Positions 19,501 through 28,822 of a stretch of 64,000 bases of DNA are shown here, one piece after another. The notes beneath the pieces were generated by a model that worked only from the letters and a program-made list of their open reading frames with translations, searched no databases and was not told where the DNA came from. Source of the DNA: Hyphococcus sp. Lineage in GTDB: Bacteria; Pseudomonadota; Alphaproteobacteria; Caulobacterales; Parvularculaceae. The stretch spans positions 30,992-94,991 of the forward strand of contig JAJFGE010000069.1 of assembly GCA_021776295.1 (NCBI GenBank), in the 5' to 3' direction. The first letter of the stretch is position 1; every line of letters starts with the position of its first letter. The translations under genes were made by a program, and so were the position numbers.

Positions 19501-20586
19501 TTACCTGAATTTCGCCTTTTCGCGAATTCTGTCGGCAAAATGGATCGCCGCGGCGACGGCGGCATAGTGCTCACGTTGGATTTCCTCTCCGACATCGACG
19601 CTTGCGAAAATCGCTCTGGCGGAAGGCGGATCGGACTGGATTGGAACCCCGGCGACGGCGGCGATTTCGCGAATTCGCGCGGCCAATTCATCGGCGCCTT
19701 TGGCGATGCAAATCGGCGCCGCTCCAGCCTCCCGATCCCATGCCAGCGCCACGGCATAATGCGTCGGATTGACGATCACTACATTGGCGTTCGGCACGTC
19801 ATGCAGCATTTTATTCTGGCTGATGGCTTGCGCGCGTTCGCGGCGGTTTTGCTTCATAGTCGGGTCGCCGTCGTTTTCCTTGCTTTCTTTTTTCGCATCT
19901 TCATGGGTCATGCGCAGGCGCTTTGCGTGCTGATGCCGGCTCCAGGGAATGTCGATCGCCGCAAGGCCAACGGAAAATAAAACAACGATGCCGGCAAACA
20001 GCGTCACCTCCTCCAGCAAACGTCCCGGCAGCGCCGTCGCTGGCGACAATACATCCGCCGGCAAGGTTGAGAACCGTTGCATGAAGAAGGCGCCAAATAG
20101 CGTAAAGATCACCAGCAGTTTCGTGCTGCTCTTTGCAAACTCGGAGAGCCCCTGGGGTCCATATTTTTTCTTGGCGTTCGACGTCAATGAAAGCCTAGAA
20201 AATTTTGGATTTATTTTTGACGGTGCAAAGGTGATAGCGCGCTGCGCGACTAACGACAACAAAGAGGCGAGTGCGGGCAGCAAGAAAAACAACGATACGC
20301 TGTTTATGGTTTCGAACCACAAGGACTGGATGAATACGCCGTCGGTTGCGGTGAGAGCTTGCTCAGTGATCGTTTCCGGATGTTCCAGCAATGTCGACAA
20401 CACGCTCGCCAGTCCGGTGATCGCGCCGCCGGCGAGGATGATGGCGAGATAAAGGCCGATATAGCTGGCGGCGGAGTTTAACTCTTTTGACTGAGAGACA
20501 TCACCGTCGCGGCGCGCCTTTTCCAAGCGCGCAGGGCTGGCGTCTTGTGACTTTTCCTGGCCGTCGTCTTTGTCGCCGTCGCTCAT
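19501..20586 (-). CDS. flhB: Flagellar type III export protein FlhB
   Basis: SPARLEKARRDGDVSQSKELNSA; autocleavage motif NPTH (VIVNPTHYAVALAW). Confidence 0.96.
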   Translation of the reverse strand: MSDGDKDDGQEKSQDASPARLEKARRDGDVSQSKELNSAASYIGLYLAIILAGGAITGLASVLSTLLEHPETITEQALTATDGVFIQSLWFETINSVSLFFLLPALASLLSLVAQRAITFAPSKINPKFSRLSLTSNAKKKYGPQGLSEFAKSSTKLLVIFTLFGAFFMQRFSTLPADVLSPATALPGRLLEEVTLFAGIVVLFSVGLAAIDIPWSRHQHAKRLRMTHEDAKKESKENDGDPTMKQNRRERAQAISQNKMLHDVPNANVVIVNPTHYAVALAWDREAGAAPICIAKGADELAARIREIAAVAGVPIQSDPPSARAIFASVDVGEEIQREHYAAVAAAIHFADRIREKAKFR

Positions 20587-21374
20587 AAGGCCCCCGCGAG
20601 GAAGTCCAGCAACACCCGCTCAAAGCCGGCAAGCCAGTCATATAAAATGACCGGAGCGGCAACTGCAAAAAGCGCAAAGCCAGCAAGCGTAATCGCCGGC
20701 GCGCCGATAAACGCGGCCATCAATTGCGGCATCGCGCGGTTCGCGGCGGCGAGCGCCATGGTGTAGACAAAGCCGAGCACGATAAACGGCGAGGCGAGGG
20801 TGATCGATTTTGTCAGCGCCGCGGCAACGCGATGCGTCGTCCACTCGGCGGTGTCGCTGGCGCCCGGAAAAACCCCGAACGGAAAGACCTCATAAGCCTC
20901 GCCAAGCGCGCGGGCGAGGTGGAAATGGATGCCGGCGTTAACCGCGAGAGTGACGCCGGCCATCACCAGGATGGCGGTGAAGGGCGATTCTGAATCGAAA
21001 CCGATATTCGGGCCAAAAAGTTGGGAAAGCGATAAATGCTGAGCGATCATCGCGCCGGAGATTTGCAGCACAAAAATCATGATCCGCAACGCAAAGCCGA
21101 TCAGTAGGCCGACCAGCGCCTCGGTCGCGTATATCTCCACTATATCGGCGAGCGTTGATATCTCTGCGGCGCGCGCATCGTCATAGACCATCGGCGCCAG
21201 GACGATGGTAAAAGCAATCGCGACAGTGAGGCGCACGCGCACCGGTATGGCGCGCTCGCCAATGCCGGGTGCAAAAAATGCAATTGCCGATATGCGCATG
21301 AAGATGGCGCCAAGGGCGAATATCGCCGGCGCCGCGTCCTCGACCACGGGCGCAAAATATTCAAGCTCCATCAT
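20583..21374 (-). CDS. fliR: Flagellar export protein FliR
   Basis: Multi-TM, ARDxA-type conserved PxIGERAIPVRVRLTVAIAF; overlaps flhB start by 4 nt. Confidence 0.92.
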   Translation of the reverse strand: MMELEYFAPVVEDAAPAIFALGAIFMRISAIAFFAPGIGERAIPVRVRLTVAIAFTIVLAPMVYDDARAAEISTLADIVEIYATEALVGLLIGFALRIMIFVLQISGAMIAQHLSLSQLFGPNIGFDSESPFTAILVMAGVTLAVNAGIHFHLARALGEAYEVFPFGVFPGASDTAEWTTHRVAAALTKSITLASPFIVLGFVYTMALAAANRAMPQLMAAFIGAPAITLAGFALFAVAAPVILYDWLAGFERVLLDFLAGAL

Positions 21375-21379
21375 AGCGG

Positions 21380-23464
21380 TTATGCAACGCCGATAAGCGT
21401 TGGCTTAACGGTCGGGTCAATTTCCTCATAGGAGATGACGGGATTGCGAATTTTCTTGGCATGCAGGACCGTACGGATGAACCTGCGCCGTTTGGCGGAG
21501 GTGACCACGGCAGGGAACAAACCCTGCTGGGCGGCTTTATTTACCTGTGCAAGGACAGATTGAGCAAAACGGTTAAACTCCTCTGGCGGCAGCGAAATAT
21601 CGATATGGTTTGTCTCGCTGACCGTTTCATGCTCGGTGAATATCTCTTCCCAGCCGGCGCCAATCTGGACCAGGGGCAGATTTCCCTCACCGTCCTGGAT
21701 TTTCGACACAAATTGCCGGGCAATGCGTTGGCGGACATATTCGTTGACGTCTTCCGGGCTTGCAAACATCGCGCGCCCGTCGGCAATTGCCTCCAAAACG
21801 ACCGGCAGGTTTTTCACCGGAACCATTTCGTCGAGCAGGAGACGGATTACCGATTGCACGAACTCAACCGGGATTTTGTCAGGCACGAATTCGTCGATCA
21901 GCTGGCGGTTGGCGGCGGCGCGGTCAGCATCGGTGGTTTTTGAAAATTCATCAAACATCCGGCGGATCGACCGGCGGGTCGCCAGCCGCGAGAAATTTTG
22001 TTTGATGGTTTCCAGAAGGTGCGTTGAGATAACCTCGGCCGGATCGACTACCGCGAGCCCCATCGCCTGCGCATTGTCGCGTTCGGATTTTTCAATCCAG
22101 CGCGCCGGTGCATGATAGACCGGCTCTTGCGTATCTTTGCCAGGGAAGGGCAGCGCATCGATGTCATCGGCGATCACCAGGACACGGTCGGAATATAACA
22201 TCCCCTTTGCCGCGGTGACGCCTTGAACTTTTATTAGATATTCGTTAGGCGCCAGATTGAGATTGTCGGTCAGCCGGATTGGCGAGATAATGAAGCCAAA
22301 TTCGCTGGCGATATAGTGGCGGATTTTGACGATCCGCGGTTCCAGCCCATGGACATTGTCAAGCGCCAGCGGGATGAGATCACCGGCAAACTCCAAATGG
22401 ATCTCGTCGACATCAAGCAGGTCGCCAAGCGGTTTTTGTTTATCAACCGGTTTTGTCTCCGGCGCCTGTTGCGCTTCTGCCCTGGCTTTTTCCTGCCCCA
22501 GATAGACCCGGTATGCGCCGGCGAGAAATACTGATGCACCAAGGAAAAAAGGGATAAACGGCAGCCCCGGCAGAAACGCAAACGCCGCGAGAATAACGCC
22601 GACGGTGCCCAATGCGAGCGGGTTGGTGCCGAGTTGGATTAGCATCGCCTTATCGGCGGAACCAATCACCCCGCCCTTGGATAGCAGCAACGCAGAGGCG
22701 ATCGAAATGATCACCGCCGGAATCTGTGTGACCAGCCCGTCGCCAACGGTGAGGATTGAATAGGTCGCGATTGCTTCCTGCATCGATAGCCCGTGCACGC
22801 TAAGGCCCATGCCGAGACCGACAACCAGGTTGAGAAGCGTGATCATCAGCCCGGCAATAGCATCGCCCTTAACAAACTTTGACGCGCCGTCGAGAGAGCC
22901 GAAAAACGTTGTTTCATCCTGTTCGATCCGGCGGCGTTCTTTCGCCTCGTCATGGCTGATGGCGCCGGCCGCAACATCGCTGTCAATCGCCAACTGTTTG
23001 CCGGGCATGCCGTCAAGGGCAAACCGCGCGCCGACCTCGGCCATGCGTCCGGCGCCTTTGGTGATGACCAGAAAGTTGACAATCAGGAGAACGCCGAACA
23101 CCACCATGCCAAGCAGAATGTTCCCGCCCATAACGAACATCGCAAAGCCGTGAATGACGCTGCCCGCCGCATCCGGTCCGGTATGGCCCTGGCTGATAAT
23201 CAGTTTCGTCGAGGAGACGTTGAGCGACAGGCGTAAAATCAACGATGCGAGAAGCACCGTCGGGAAGGCTGAGAAGTCGAGCGGGCGTTCGGAAAACAAT
23301 GTGATGGTGAAAATCAGGATCGCCAGCGCGAACGACATCGTTAGCCCGATATCGACCATCACCGCCGGCACCGGGACGACCATCATCACAATGATCGACA
23401 TCAGACCGAGCGCAAGCAAGACAGTCGCTTGTCCCGGGATGTTAAAATTTATGATGCGATCCAT
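21380..23464 (-). CDS. flhA: Flagellar export protein FlhA
   Basis: LSLNVSSTKLIISQGHTGPDAAG...FVKGDAIAGL; FHIPEP-family architecture. Confidence 0.97.
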   Translation of the reverse strand: MDRIINFNIPGQATVLLALGLMSIIVMMVVPVPAVMVDIGLTMSFALAILIFTITLFSERPLDFSAFPTVLLASLILRLSLNVSSTKLIISQGHTGPDAAGSVIHGFAMFVMGGNILLGMVVFGVLLIVNFLVITKGAGRMAEVGARFALDGMPGKQLAIDSDVAAGAISHDEAKERRRIEQDETTFFGSLDGASKFVKGDAIAGLMITLLNLVVGLGMGLSVHGLSMQEAIATYSILTVGDGLVTQIPAVIISIASALLLSKGGVIGSADKAMLIQLGTNPLALGTVGVILAAFAFLPGLPFIPFFLGASVFLAGAYRVYLGQEKARAEAQQAPETKPVDKQKPLGDLLDVDEIHLEFAGDLIPLALDNVHGLEPRIVKIRHYIASEFGFIISPIRLTDNLNLAPNEYLIKVQGVTAAKGMLYSDRVLVIADDIDALPFPGKDTQEPVYHAPARWIEKSERDNAQAMGLAVVDPAEVISTHLLETIKQNFSRLATRRSIRRMFDEFSKTTDADRAAANRQLIDEFVPDKIPVEFVQSVIRLLLDEMVPVKNLPVVLEAIADGRAMFASPEDVNEYVRQRIARQFVSKIQDGEGNLPLVQIGAGWEEIFTEHETVSETNHIDISLPPEEFNRFAQSVLAQVNKAAQQGLFPAVVTSAKRRRFIRTVLHAKKIRNPVISYEEIDPTVKPTLIGVA

Positions 23465-23486
23465 ATACTGTGCTTTCCGGGCGCAG

Positions 23487-23753
23487 CTAGACGCCGGCGA
23501 TCACGGACAAAACCGTATCGTTAAAAAGCCGAACCAGAATACGCGCCATATATCCGGCGCACATCCAGAAAACCAACACCATGACGAACAGTTTGGGCGC
23601 AAACGTCAGGGTTAATTCCTGTATCGAGGTGAGCGCCTGAAACAGGCCGACAACGATGCCGACAACGAGCGCAGCGCCGATCATCGGCGCGCCCATCCAC
23701 AGCCCGGCCCATAAAAATTCCTGTAAGAGGGCGACAATATCGCTTTCGTTCAT
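23487..23753 (-). CDS. fliQ: Flagellar export protein FliQ
   Basis: 88 aa, GLFQALTSIQELTLTFAPKL. Confidence 0.94.
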   Translation of the reverse strand: MNESDIVALLQEFLWAGLWMGAPMIGAALVVGIVVGLFQALTSIQELTLTFAPKLFVMVLVFWMCAGYMARILVRLFNDTVLSVIAGV

Positions 23754-23768
23754 GTCAGTCCTGCGGGG

Positions 23769-24089
23769 TTAAACCGGCATACGGATTAATTCTTGATAGG
23801 CTTCAACAACTTTATTGCGCACAGTGACGGCGGTCTCGACCGCCAGCTCTGCTGCCGCCATGGCCTGCACGACGGAGTGCGGGTCGGCATTGCCAGTCAG
23901 CAAAGCTTGCCCGGCTTGCTCGCCCTGGGCGACAGTTTTGGCGAGGTTATGAACGGCTTCAAAGGCGGGGTTTTGTTTTACCTCGCCAGCTTTTGGCATA
24001 GCTGTCGCCAAGGGGCCGGGGCCCGCGCCGGTTAAGGCCGACTTTGCGAGATTATAGTTTTGCGTCGCCTGAAATGCGGCAAGTTTCAT
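23769..24089 (-). CDS. fliE: Flagellar hook-basal body complex protein FliE
   Basis: C-terminal VQAMAAAELAVETAVTVRNKVVEAYQELIRMPV. Confidence 0.93.
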   Translation of the reverse strand: MKLAAFQATQNYNLAKSALTGAGPGPLATAMPKAGEVKQNPAFEAVHNLAKTVAQGEQAGQALLTGNADPHSVVQAMAAAELAVETAVTVRNKVVEAYQELIRMPV

Positions 24090-24099
24090 GGGCCGCCTC

Positions 24100-24492
24100 C
24101 TATCGTTTCAAAATATCGAGCAGCGAGGTGTACATTTCCCGCGCCTGTTTGAGCACTTGTAGGCCGGCGTCATAGGATCTTGTCGCCTCGCGCGCATCGG
24201 CAAATTCAGTCATTATACTGACATTAGACATCGTCACATAACCCATCTCATCAGCGAACGGATGGGAGGGGTCAAAGATGGTCTCGCGCGCCGCCGGGTC
24301 GAGATATTGCCGGCTGATCTCAAGCCGGTTTTCACCGCTCGCCCGGTCATACACGGTGTTGAATGTGACCAGCTTGCGCTGATAGCCGTGGGTGTCGACA
24401 TTGGCGATATTTTCGCTGACGACTTGCATGCGTTGGGCTTGCGCCTGCATTCCGGAAACGGCGAGGGTTGAAATCTTTTCAAATGGGTTCAT
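24100..24492 (-). CDS. flgC: Flagellar rod protein FlgC
   Basis: MQVVSENIANVDT...GYVTMSNVSIMTEFADAREATRSYDAGLQVLKQAREM. Confidence 0.95.
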   Translation of the reverse strand: MNPFEKISTLAVSGMQAQAQRMQVVSENIANVDTHGYQRKLVTFNTVYDRASGENRLEISRQYLDPAARETIFDPSHPFADEMGYVTMSNVSIMTEFADAREATRSYDAGLQVLKQAREMYTSLLDILKR

Positions 24493-24502
24493 GGGCCGCC
24501 GC

Positions 24503-24847
24503 CTATCGCCGACCGATGCTGGTGCGCAGCATGGTCATTGCTTTTGAGTAAATCGCCATGGCGGTTTCATGATCGCGCAGCGCACCAGCGCTGCGCGCCA
24601 TCTGATCTTCCAGCGATACCGTGTTGCCGTTCGGCGAGAGATCGCCCGTGGTGATAGGCTCTACCCGGAACTCGACCGCGCCGGTCCGCTGCGCGCGCGA
24701 AAACGCGTCGCTGAAGGGTTCGAGATCTTTGGCTTTGAATCCTGGCGTATCGGAATTGGCGATATTTTCCGCAATCACTGAGTGACGCTGGACGGAGTGG
24801 TGCGCCATCGCCGATGCGATTTCAAGAATGTTGAGGTTTTGAAGCAT
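24503..24847 (-). CDS. flgB: Flagellar rod protein FlgB
   Basis: HSVIAENIANSDTPGFKAKDL...YSKAMTMLRTSIGRR. Confidence 0.95.
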   Translation of the reverse strand: MLQNLNILEIASAMAHHSVQRHSVIAENIANSDTPGFKAKDLEPFSDAFSRAQRTGAVEFRVEPITTGDLSPNGNTVSLEDQMARSAGALRDHETAMAIYSKAMTMLRTSIGRR

Positions 24848-24901
24848 GAGCCGCGCCTCGCATTAATCATCTGCTAAGCATAACTACACGCATAAGTTGA
24901 A

Positions 24902-24916
24902 TTAAGTATTAATTAC
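24902..24916. promoter_or_regulatory. CtrA-like box (TTAA-N7-TTAC)
   Basis: TTAAgtattaaTTAC in the AT-rich gap upstream of flgB; one mismatch from TTAA-N7-TTAA. Confidence 0.3.
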
Positions 24917-24943
24917 CCGCATTAGTAAAAGTGTTTGGAAAAT

Positions 24944-25795
24944 CTAACCGCGCGAAAGCGCGTTGGAGAGGATCAAATTGATGGTCTGCGCGCCGCCGGT
25001 CGGCGGGGCTGACAATACGCTAAGCGCGGCCATGCCCGGGGTTGATGCGCTCGGCCCGTTGTCAATTTCCTTGCGCAGGAAGAACCGCTGCAGGGCGTTC
25101 TCAACTGCCTCAGGGTCGGAAAAAACCGATGGCGCGTTCGACCCGAAAATCGCTTCGGCTTTACGCATAAAAACATCGCGTTGCTGATCGAGATCGACAG
25201 AGCCGATCGATGCGGGCAATCCAAGCGCCGCCTCCATGACAGTGCGCACCGGTCGCTGTCCCATAATCTGCAACCATTTCACTCCGTCGGGCGATGAATT
25301 GTCTGCGATGCGCGCAATTTCTCGCCGGAAGTTCATGGCCAGGCGAATGTTGGTGTCGACTTCGCCGACGCGTTCTTCGAAGCTGCGATCTATATACTGA
25401 GTTGCGATCTCATCACGGAAGGTTGAGAGCAAAACCCGCGGTCCGGCGAAATTGCCATAGCCGAAACGGTCGGAAAAATCGCGCCAGCGCTGGTCGTTGA
25501 TGCGGTTGGCGAATGCGTCGCTATCTTCTGTGCCTTCCTCAAGGATACGCCGGATCAGGGCCTTTTTATCGATCTCATCGGACAGGCCAAAGGCGCCGAG
25601 CGCCACCGTTAGCAACCGGCGGTCGCTAACGAGGTCCGCCGCGGTCGCGGCGCCGGAAATATTTTCCTTGAAATAGTCGACATTGCGCAATGTTAAGGCG
25701 TCATTGGTAAAAACTTCTCTCTGACGCGCCTCCGTCTGGTTGAAAACGCGCCATCCGAGAAAACCGCTGAGCGGAATTGCGGGTGAAAAGCTCAT
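24944..25795 (-). CDS. DUF1217-family flagellar-cluster protein
   Basis: PLSGFLGWRVFNQTEARQREVFTNDALTLRNVDYFKENI...; RFGYGNFAGPRV. Confidence 0.82.
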   Translation of the reverse strand: MSFSPAIPLSGFLGWRVFNQTEARQREVFTNDALTLRNVDYFKENISGAATAADLVSDRRLLTVALGAFGLSDEIDKKALIRRILEEGTEDSDAFANRINDQRWRDFSDRFGYGNFAGPRVLLSTFRDEIATQYIDRSFEERVGEVDTNIRLAMNFRREIARIADNSSPDGVKWLQIMGQRPVRTVMEAALGLPASIGSVDLDQQRDVFMRKAEAIFGSNAPSVFSDPEAVENALQRFFLRKEIDNGPSASTPGMAALSVLSAPPTGGAQTINLILSNALSRG

Positions 25796-26199
25796 AGCGC
25801 GCCACCGCGCCGGGCAAGCATCGCCTTTTCTATGGGAAAGAGTTTTTTAACGGCGCGCATGACAAGAAAAAATTTTTCCTCACCAGCAGCATTTCGCGCA
25901 CGCGCCAGCTCTTGTGCGGAATGACCGGTGAAAATTTCAGACAGCTGGTCAATTGCGTCTGTCACCTGCCGCACCGCCTCATCCGGCTCGGCCTGTCCGG
26001 CCATCGCCAATTGCGCAATATAATATATCCGCGTCAGCGGCGTGTTTGCGTCTTGCGGTGAGATGGCGTCGCGGCTGCGCAAAATAGACACATTGCTGCT
26101 GCGCACGCGTATGCGCGCCGCACGATCACCGTTCTGCAACAAGACGCCGTTGACCAGCACTTTTTCGTTGGGTTTGAGTTTTAGCACAAGCCCGGTCAT
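25792..26199 (-). CDS. flbT: Flagellin post-transcriptional repressor FlbT
   Basis: LVLKLKPNEKVLVNGVLLQNGDRAARIRV...; next to flaF and flagellin. Confidence 0.92.
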   Translation of the reverse strand: MTGLVLKLKPNEKVLVNGVLLQNGDRAARIRVRSSNVSILRSRDAISPQDANTPLTRIYYIAQLAMAGQAEPDEAVRQVTDAIDQLSEIFTGHSAQELARARNAAGEEKFFLVMRAVKKLFPIEKAMLARRGGAL

Positions 26200-26204
26200 G
26201 GCCT

Positions 26205-26588
26205 TTATTCACTCACACAGACGTTAAGGCCAGTCATTATGTTACGGTTGATTTCAATCAACGGTTCGGCGGATAGGCTGGTGTCGCCGCTTATCAATCT
26301 TTTGGTGTGATGCTGGGTGAACTCAAACAGGTAGAAAATCTGCCCCCGTAAGGGTATGGGCAGGGCGTTTTCATGGCTGGACACATCAGCGCCGATAGTT
26401 GTCCAAAGCTCAAGGTTTCGGCTGAGCGCATCAATATAGGACGAGTGGTTGTTTGTTCTGTTTTCTTCAGCGGTTGCGAGCGCGCTGGTGAGCCGTAAAA
26501 ACAAATTATATTCAACGCTGCGCGGCGTGCCGGTCGATTTTGCTGACATTTCATAAGCGCGGCGCGCTAAATTCGTATTTCTTACCAT
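26205..26588 (-). CDS. flaF: Flagellin synthesis regulator FlaF
   Basis: TPRSVEYNLFLRLTSALATAEE...ALSRNLELWTTIGADVSSHENALP. Confidence 0.92.
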   Translation of the reverse strand: MVRNTNLARRAYEMSAKSTGTPRSVEYNLFLRLTSALATAEENRTNNHSSYIDALSRNLELWTTIGADVSSHENALPIPLRGQIFYLFEFTQHHTKRLISGDTSLSAEPLIEINRNIMTGLNVCVSE

Positions 26589-26620
26589 TATAGCCCCATA
26601 ATTCCTATACAGATAAAGAA

Positions 26621-26646
26621 CCCGCGAAGACCGAAGCCTTCGCGGG
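26621..26646 (-). terminator. Terminator-like hairpin after flagellin
   Basis: CCCGCGAAG-N8-CTTCGCGGG 9-bp stem 9 nt past the flagellin stop, followed on the minus strand by TTCTTTATCT. Confidence 0.65.
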
Positions 26647-26654
26647 CGTTAATC

Positions 26655-27851
26655 TTACCGGAACAGTCCAAGAATGGCGTTCGGCGCTTGGTTGGCGATG
26701 GACAGCGCCTGAATGCCAAGCTGCTGCTGCACCTGCAGGGATTGTAACCGGGCGGAAGCTTCCTCAAGATCGGCGTCGGTCAAGGCGCCGATACCGGTTT
26801 TGAGAGCGTCCGTCAGGTTGGAGATGAACGTGGTTTGAATGTCGATGCGTTTTTGGCCAGAACCAAATTCCGCAGCGGCGTCAACCGCAGTTTGGATCAG
26901 ACCTTCAATCGACACCAGTGCAGCGGATGCGCCGGCATTGGTGCTGACATCTAGAGCATTCAAGGCGCCAAGACCGCCGCCAGAACCGTCAGTGACAGTA
27001 GTCTCAATTGCGACGGTAGAGCCACTTGCATTAGTAATATCAACCTGCGCGTCAGTTGTTGAAGTTACGCCGGGCGTGAAGGCGACCGTTATGCCAGTTA
27101 GGCCGGCATTATTGACCAGGTTGGTGATGCCTTGGCCGACATCGTTCAAATCATCGCCGGTCTGGACTTCATAGTTGAAGCGGCGGCCGTCAATTTTTAC
27201 TTCATAGATGTCGCCAGCGGTGAATGTCGCGCCATTGTCGATGTCGAGGGCGAAGACATTTGTATCGGCAACCAGCTGAGCGGCTGAATCGCCGCCGCCA
27301 TTAACGCCGGTAGTAGACGCAGCAAGACCCGCAACCGCAACGCCAGCCACTGTTTCCAGGCTAACGCGTGCAATTGAAATCGGCGCCGCCGTCACAGTGC
27401 CGCTGGAATCCCGGTTCAATGAAGCCAGGATATCAACGTTAGCGCCAGTTTTCAGAAGATTAAGGCCGTTAAATTGCGCCGCGTCGACAATCGATGTGAT
27501 TTGCGCTCTGAGTTGGCCGACATCCGTTTGAATCTTCGTCCGGTCAACATTTTCTTCCTGAGCGGCAACAATTAGCCCTTTCATCTCCGTCAGGAGTTCG
27601 GTGATTTGTTCCGCTGCGCCGCGCGCAACAGCAACGGTCGATGAACCGAGATTGAGCGAGCTGGCTATAGCCTTAAACCCTTGAACGTCGGATTGCATAA
27701 CGGTTGAAATGGCGAAGATCGCAGCATTGTCTCTGGCGCTGCCAACCTTTTTACCGGTTGAAATTTGCTCCTGCACAGTTGCAAGTCCTGTATTGACTGT
27801 ACGAAGATTTTGTAGCGCGATCATGGCGCTGGTGTTTGTCAGTAGGCTCAT
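26655..27851 (-). CDS. Flagellin
   Basis: SLLTNTSAMIALQNLRTVNTGLATVQEQISTGKKVGSARDNAAIFAIS ... LQVQQQLGIQALSIANQAPNAILGLFR. Confidence 0.97.
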   Translation of the reverse strand: MSLLTNTSAMIALQNLRTVNTGLATVQEQISTGKKVGSARDNAAIFAISTVMQSDVQGFKAIASSLNLGSSTVAVARGAAEQITELLTEMKGLIVAAQEENVDRTKIQTDVGQLRAQITSIVDAAQFNGLNLLKTGANVDILASLNRDSSGTVTAAPISIARVSLETVAGVAVAGLAASTTGVNGGGDSAAQLVADTNVFALDIDNGATFTAGDIYEVKIDGRRFNYEVQTGDDLNDVGQGITNLVNNAGLTGITVAFTPGVTSTTDAQVDITNASGSTVAIETTVTDGSGGGLGALNALDVSTNAGASAALVSIEGLIQTAVDAAAEFGSGQKRIDIQTTFISNLTDALKTGIGALTDADLEEASARLQSLQVQQQLGIQALSIANQAPNAILGLFR

Positions 27852-27875
27852 TTTGATACTCCGTGTGGGATCGGT

Positions 27876-27889
27876 CAGTTAATAAACTG
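27876..27889 (-). promoter_or_regulatory. Hairpin in predicted flagellin 5'UTR (possible FlbT target)
   Basis: CAGTT-TATT-AACTG stem-loop on the transcript strand between the candidate promoter and the start codon. Confidence 0.35.
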
Positions 27890-27907
27890 GTGATTGTGCG
27901 CCCGACC

Positions 27908-27925
27908 TCGCAAGGGAGTTGCCGG
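27908..27925 (-). promoter_or_regulatory. Candidate sigma-54 promoter of flagellin
   Basis: Minus strand CCGGCAACTCCCTTGCGA: GG-N10-GC spacing, close to TGGCAC-N5-TTGC. Confidence 0.5.
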
Positions 27926-28053
27926 TTACAAGTCTTTGCTTGTAAGAAAAAGCCGTTCTGACGGCACGGTGCGCCGTTTAAGCGCGTCCGCGAAAACCAT
28001 TCAGGTTGTGTATTAGGGTTACTACAACCAATTGCATAATAAGCTGTTAAAGC

Positions 28054-28440
28054 CTACGCCTTTGAAGAGAATGTCGCCGCATCTGGGTTTATCAAAGTCG
28101 CCCCGCCAGGCAGATAGACGCCCGTCGCCAACTCCTTTTCGTTGATTGATTTCAGCCTTTGCAAGGCGTTTTTAGCGCCTTCAGCCATAGCTTGCAGCGT
28201 TGCGGCGTTTTCCTGCGCTGCAGCGCGCACGGCGCCCAGTTCATCAATTAACGCCGCCGGTAGATTGTCTTCTTCCATGGCCGCGACAATGGCGTCAAAT
28301 TCACCCAGTAAGCTCGTTTTATGTTCTGTTAGCCCGGCGATGCCGTCAACAGAACGCCCGGCAATTGCGGTTCGCTCCAGCCCAATGACGCGCGCAAGAT
28401 CGCTGATGATGGAAATCAGCTTAGCAGCGGTATTTTTCAT
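28054..28440 (-). CDS. FlgN-like flagellar chaperone
   Basis: Helical 128-aa protein in the flagellar cluster; overlaps the rod-binding gene by 4 nt; pattern consistent with FlgN. Confidence 0.6.
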   Translation of the reverse strand: MKNTAAKLISIISDLARVIGLERTAIAGRSVDGIAGLTEHKTSLLGEFDAIVAAMEEDNLPAALIDELGAVRAAAQENAATLQAMAEGAKNALQRLKSINEKELATGVYLPGGATLINPDAATFSSKA

Positions 28441-28745
28441 TCTACATTATCCTTAAGCTGATTATAGATTTTATCGGCGAGGCCAAACCCGCCGGCGTCA
28501 GCAATGCTTTGAGCGTAGCTATCGACTAGCATGCGGGAAAAAGTCTCGCCGCCGAACCCAGAATCGCCCGAAAGTGCTTTTTCAAACCCGGCATAGGCCA
28601 GCATTTCCCCGATAAAGGCGGCCTCGAATTCACGAGCAGTTTTGCGCAGCGCTTCGGTCCGGGTTTGTTCCGCCTGTGGGCCAGAAGGCGCCTGCAGTTT
28701 TGTCAGCTGGGCGGGCGACGGCATGGTGTTTTCGATCACGGGCAT
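28437..28745 (-). CDS. Rod-binding protein (FlgJ N-terminal domain type)
   Basis: AREFEAAFIGEMLAYAGFEKALSGDSGFGGETFSRMLVDSYAQSIADAGGFGLADKIY. Confidence 0.85.
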   Translation of the reverse strand: MPVIENTMPSPAQLTKLQAPSGPQAEQTRTEALRKTAREFEAAFIGEMLAYAGFEKALSGDSGFGGETFSRMLVDSYAQSIADAGGFGLADKIYNQLKDNVE

Positions 28746-28772
28746 GGCGGTTTCCTGAAAATTCAACCACAA

Positions 28773-28813
28773 CTATAGGTAGCGTAACTAAATAATAAGT
28801 TATCATAGGTAGT
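28773..28813. promoter_or_regulatory. Two direct ATAGGTAG boxes upstream of fliK
   Basis: CTATAGGTAG (28773-28782) and CATAGGTAGT (28804-28813), 31 bp apart; similar box at 48241. Confidence 0.35.
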
Positions 28814-28822
28814 GTCCGGGAT

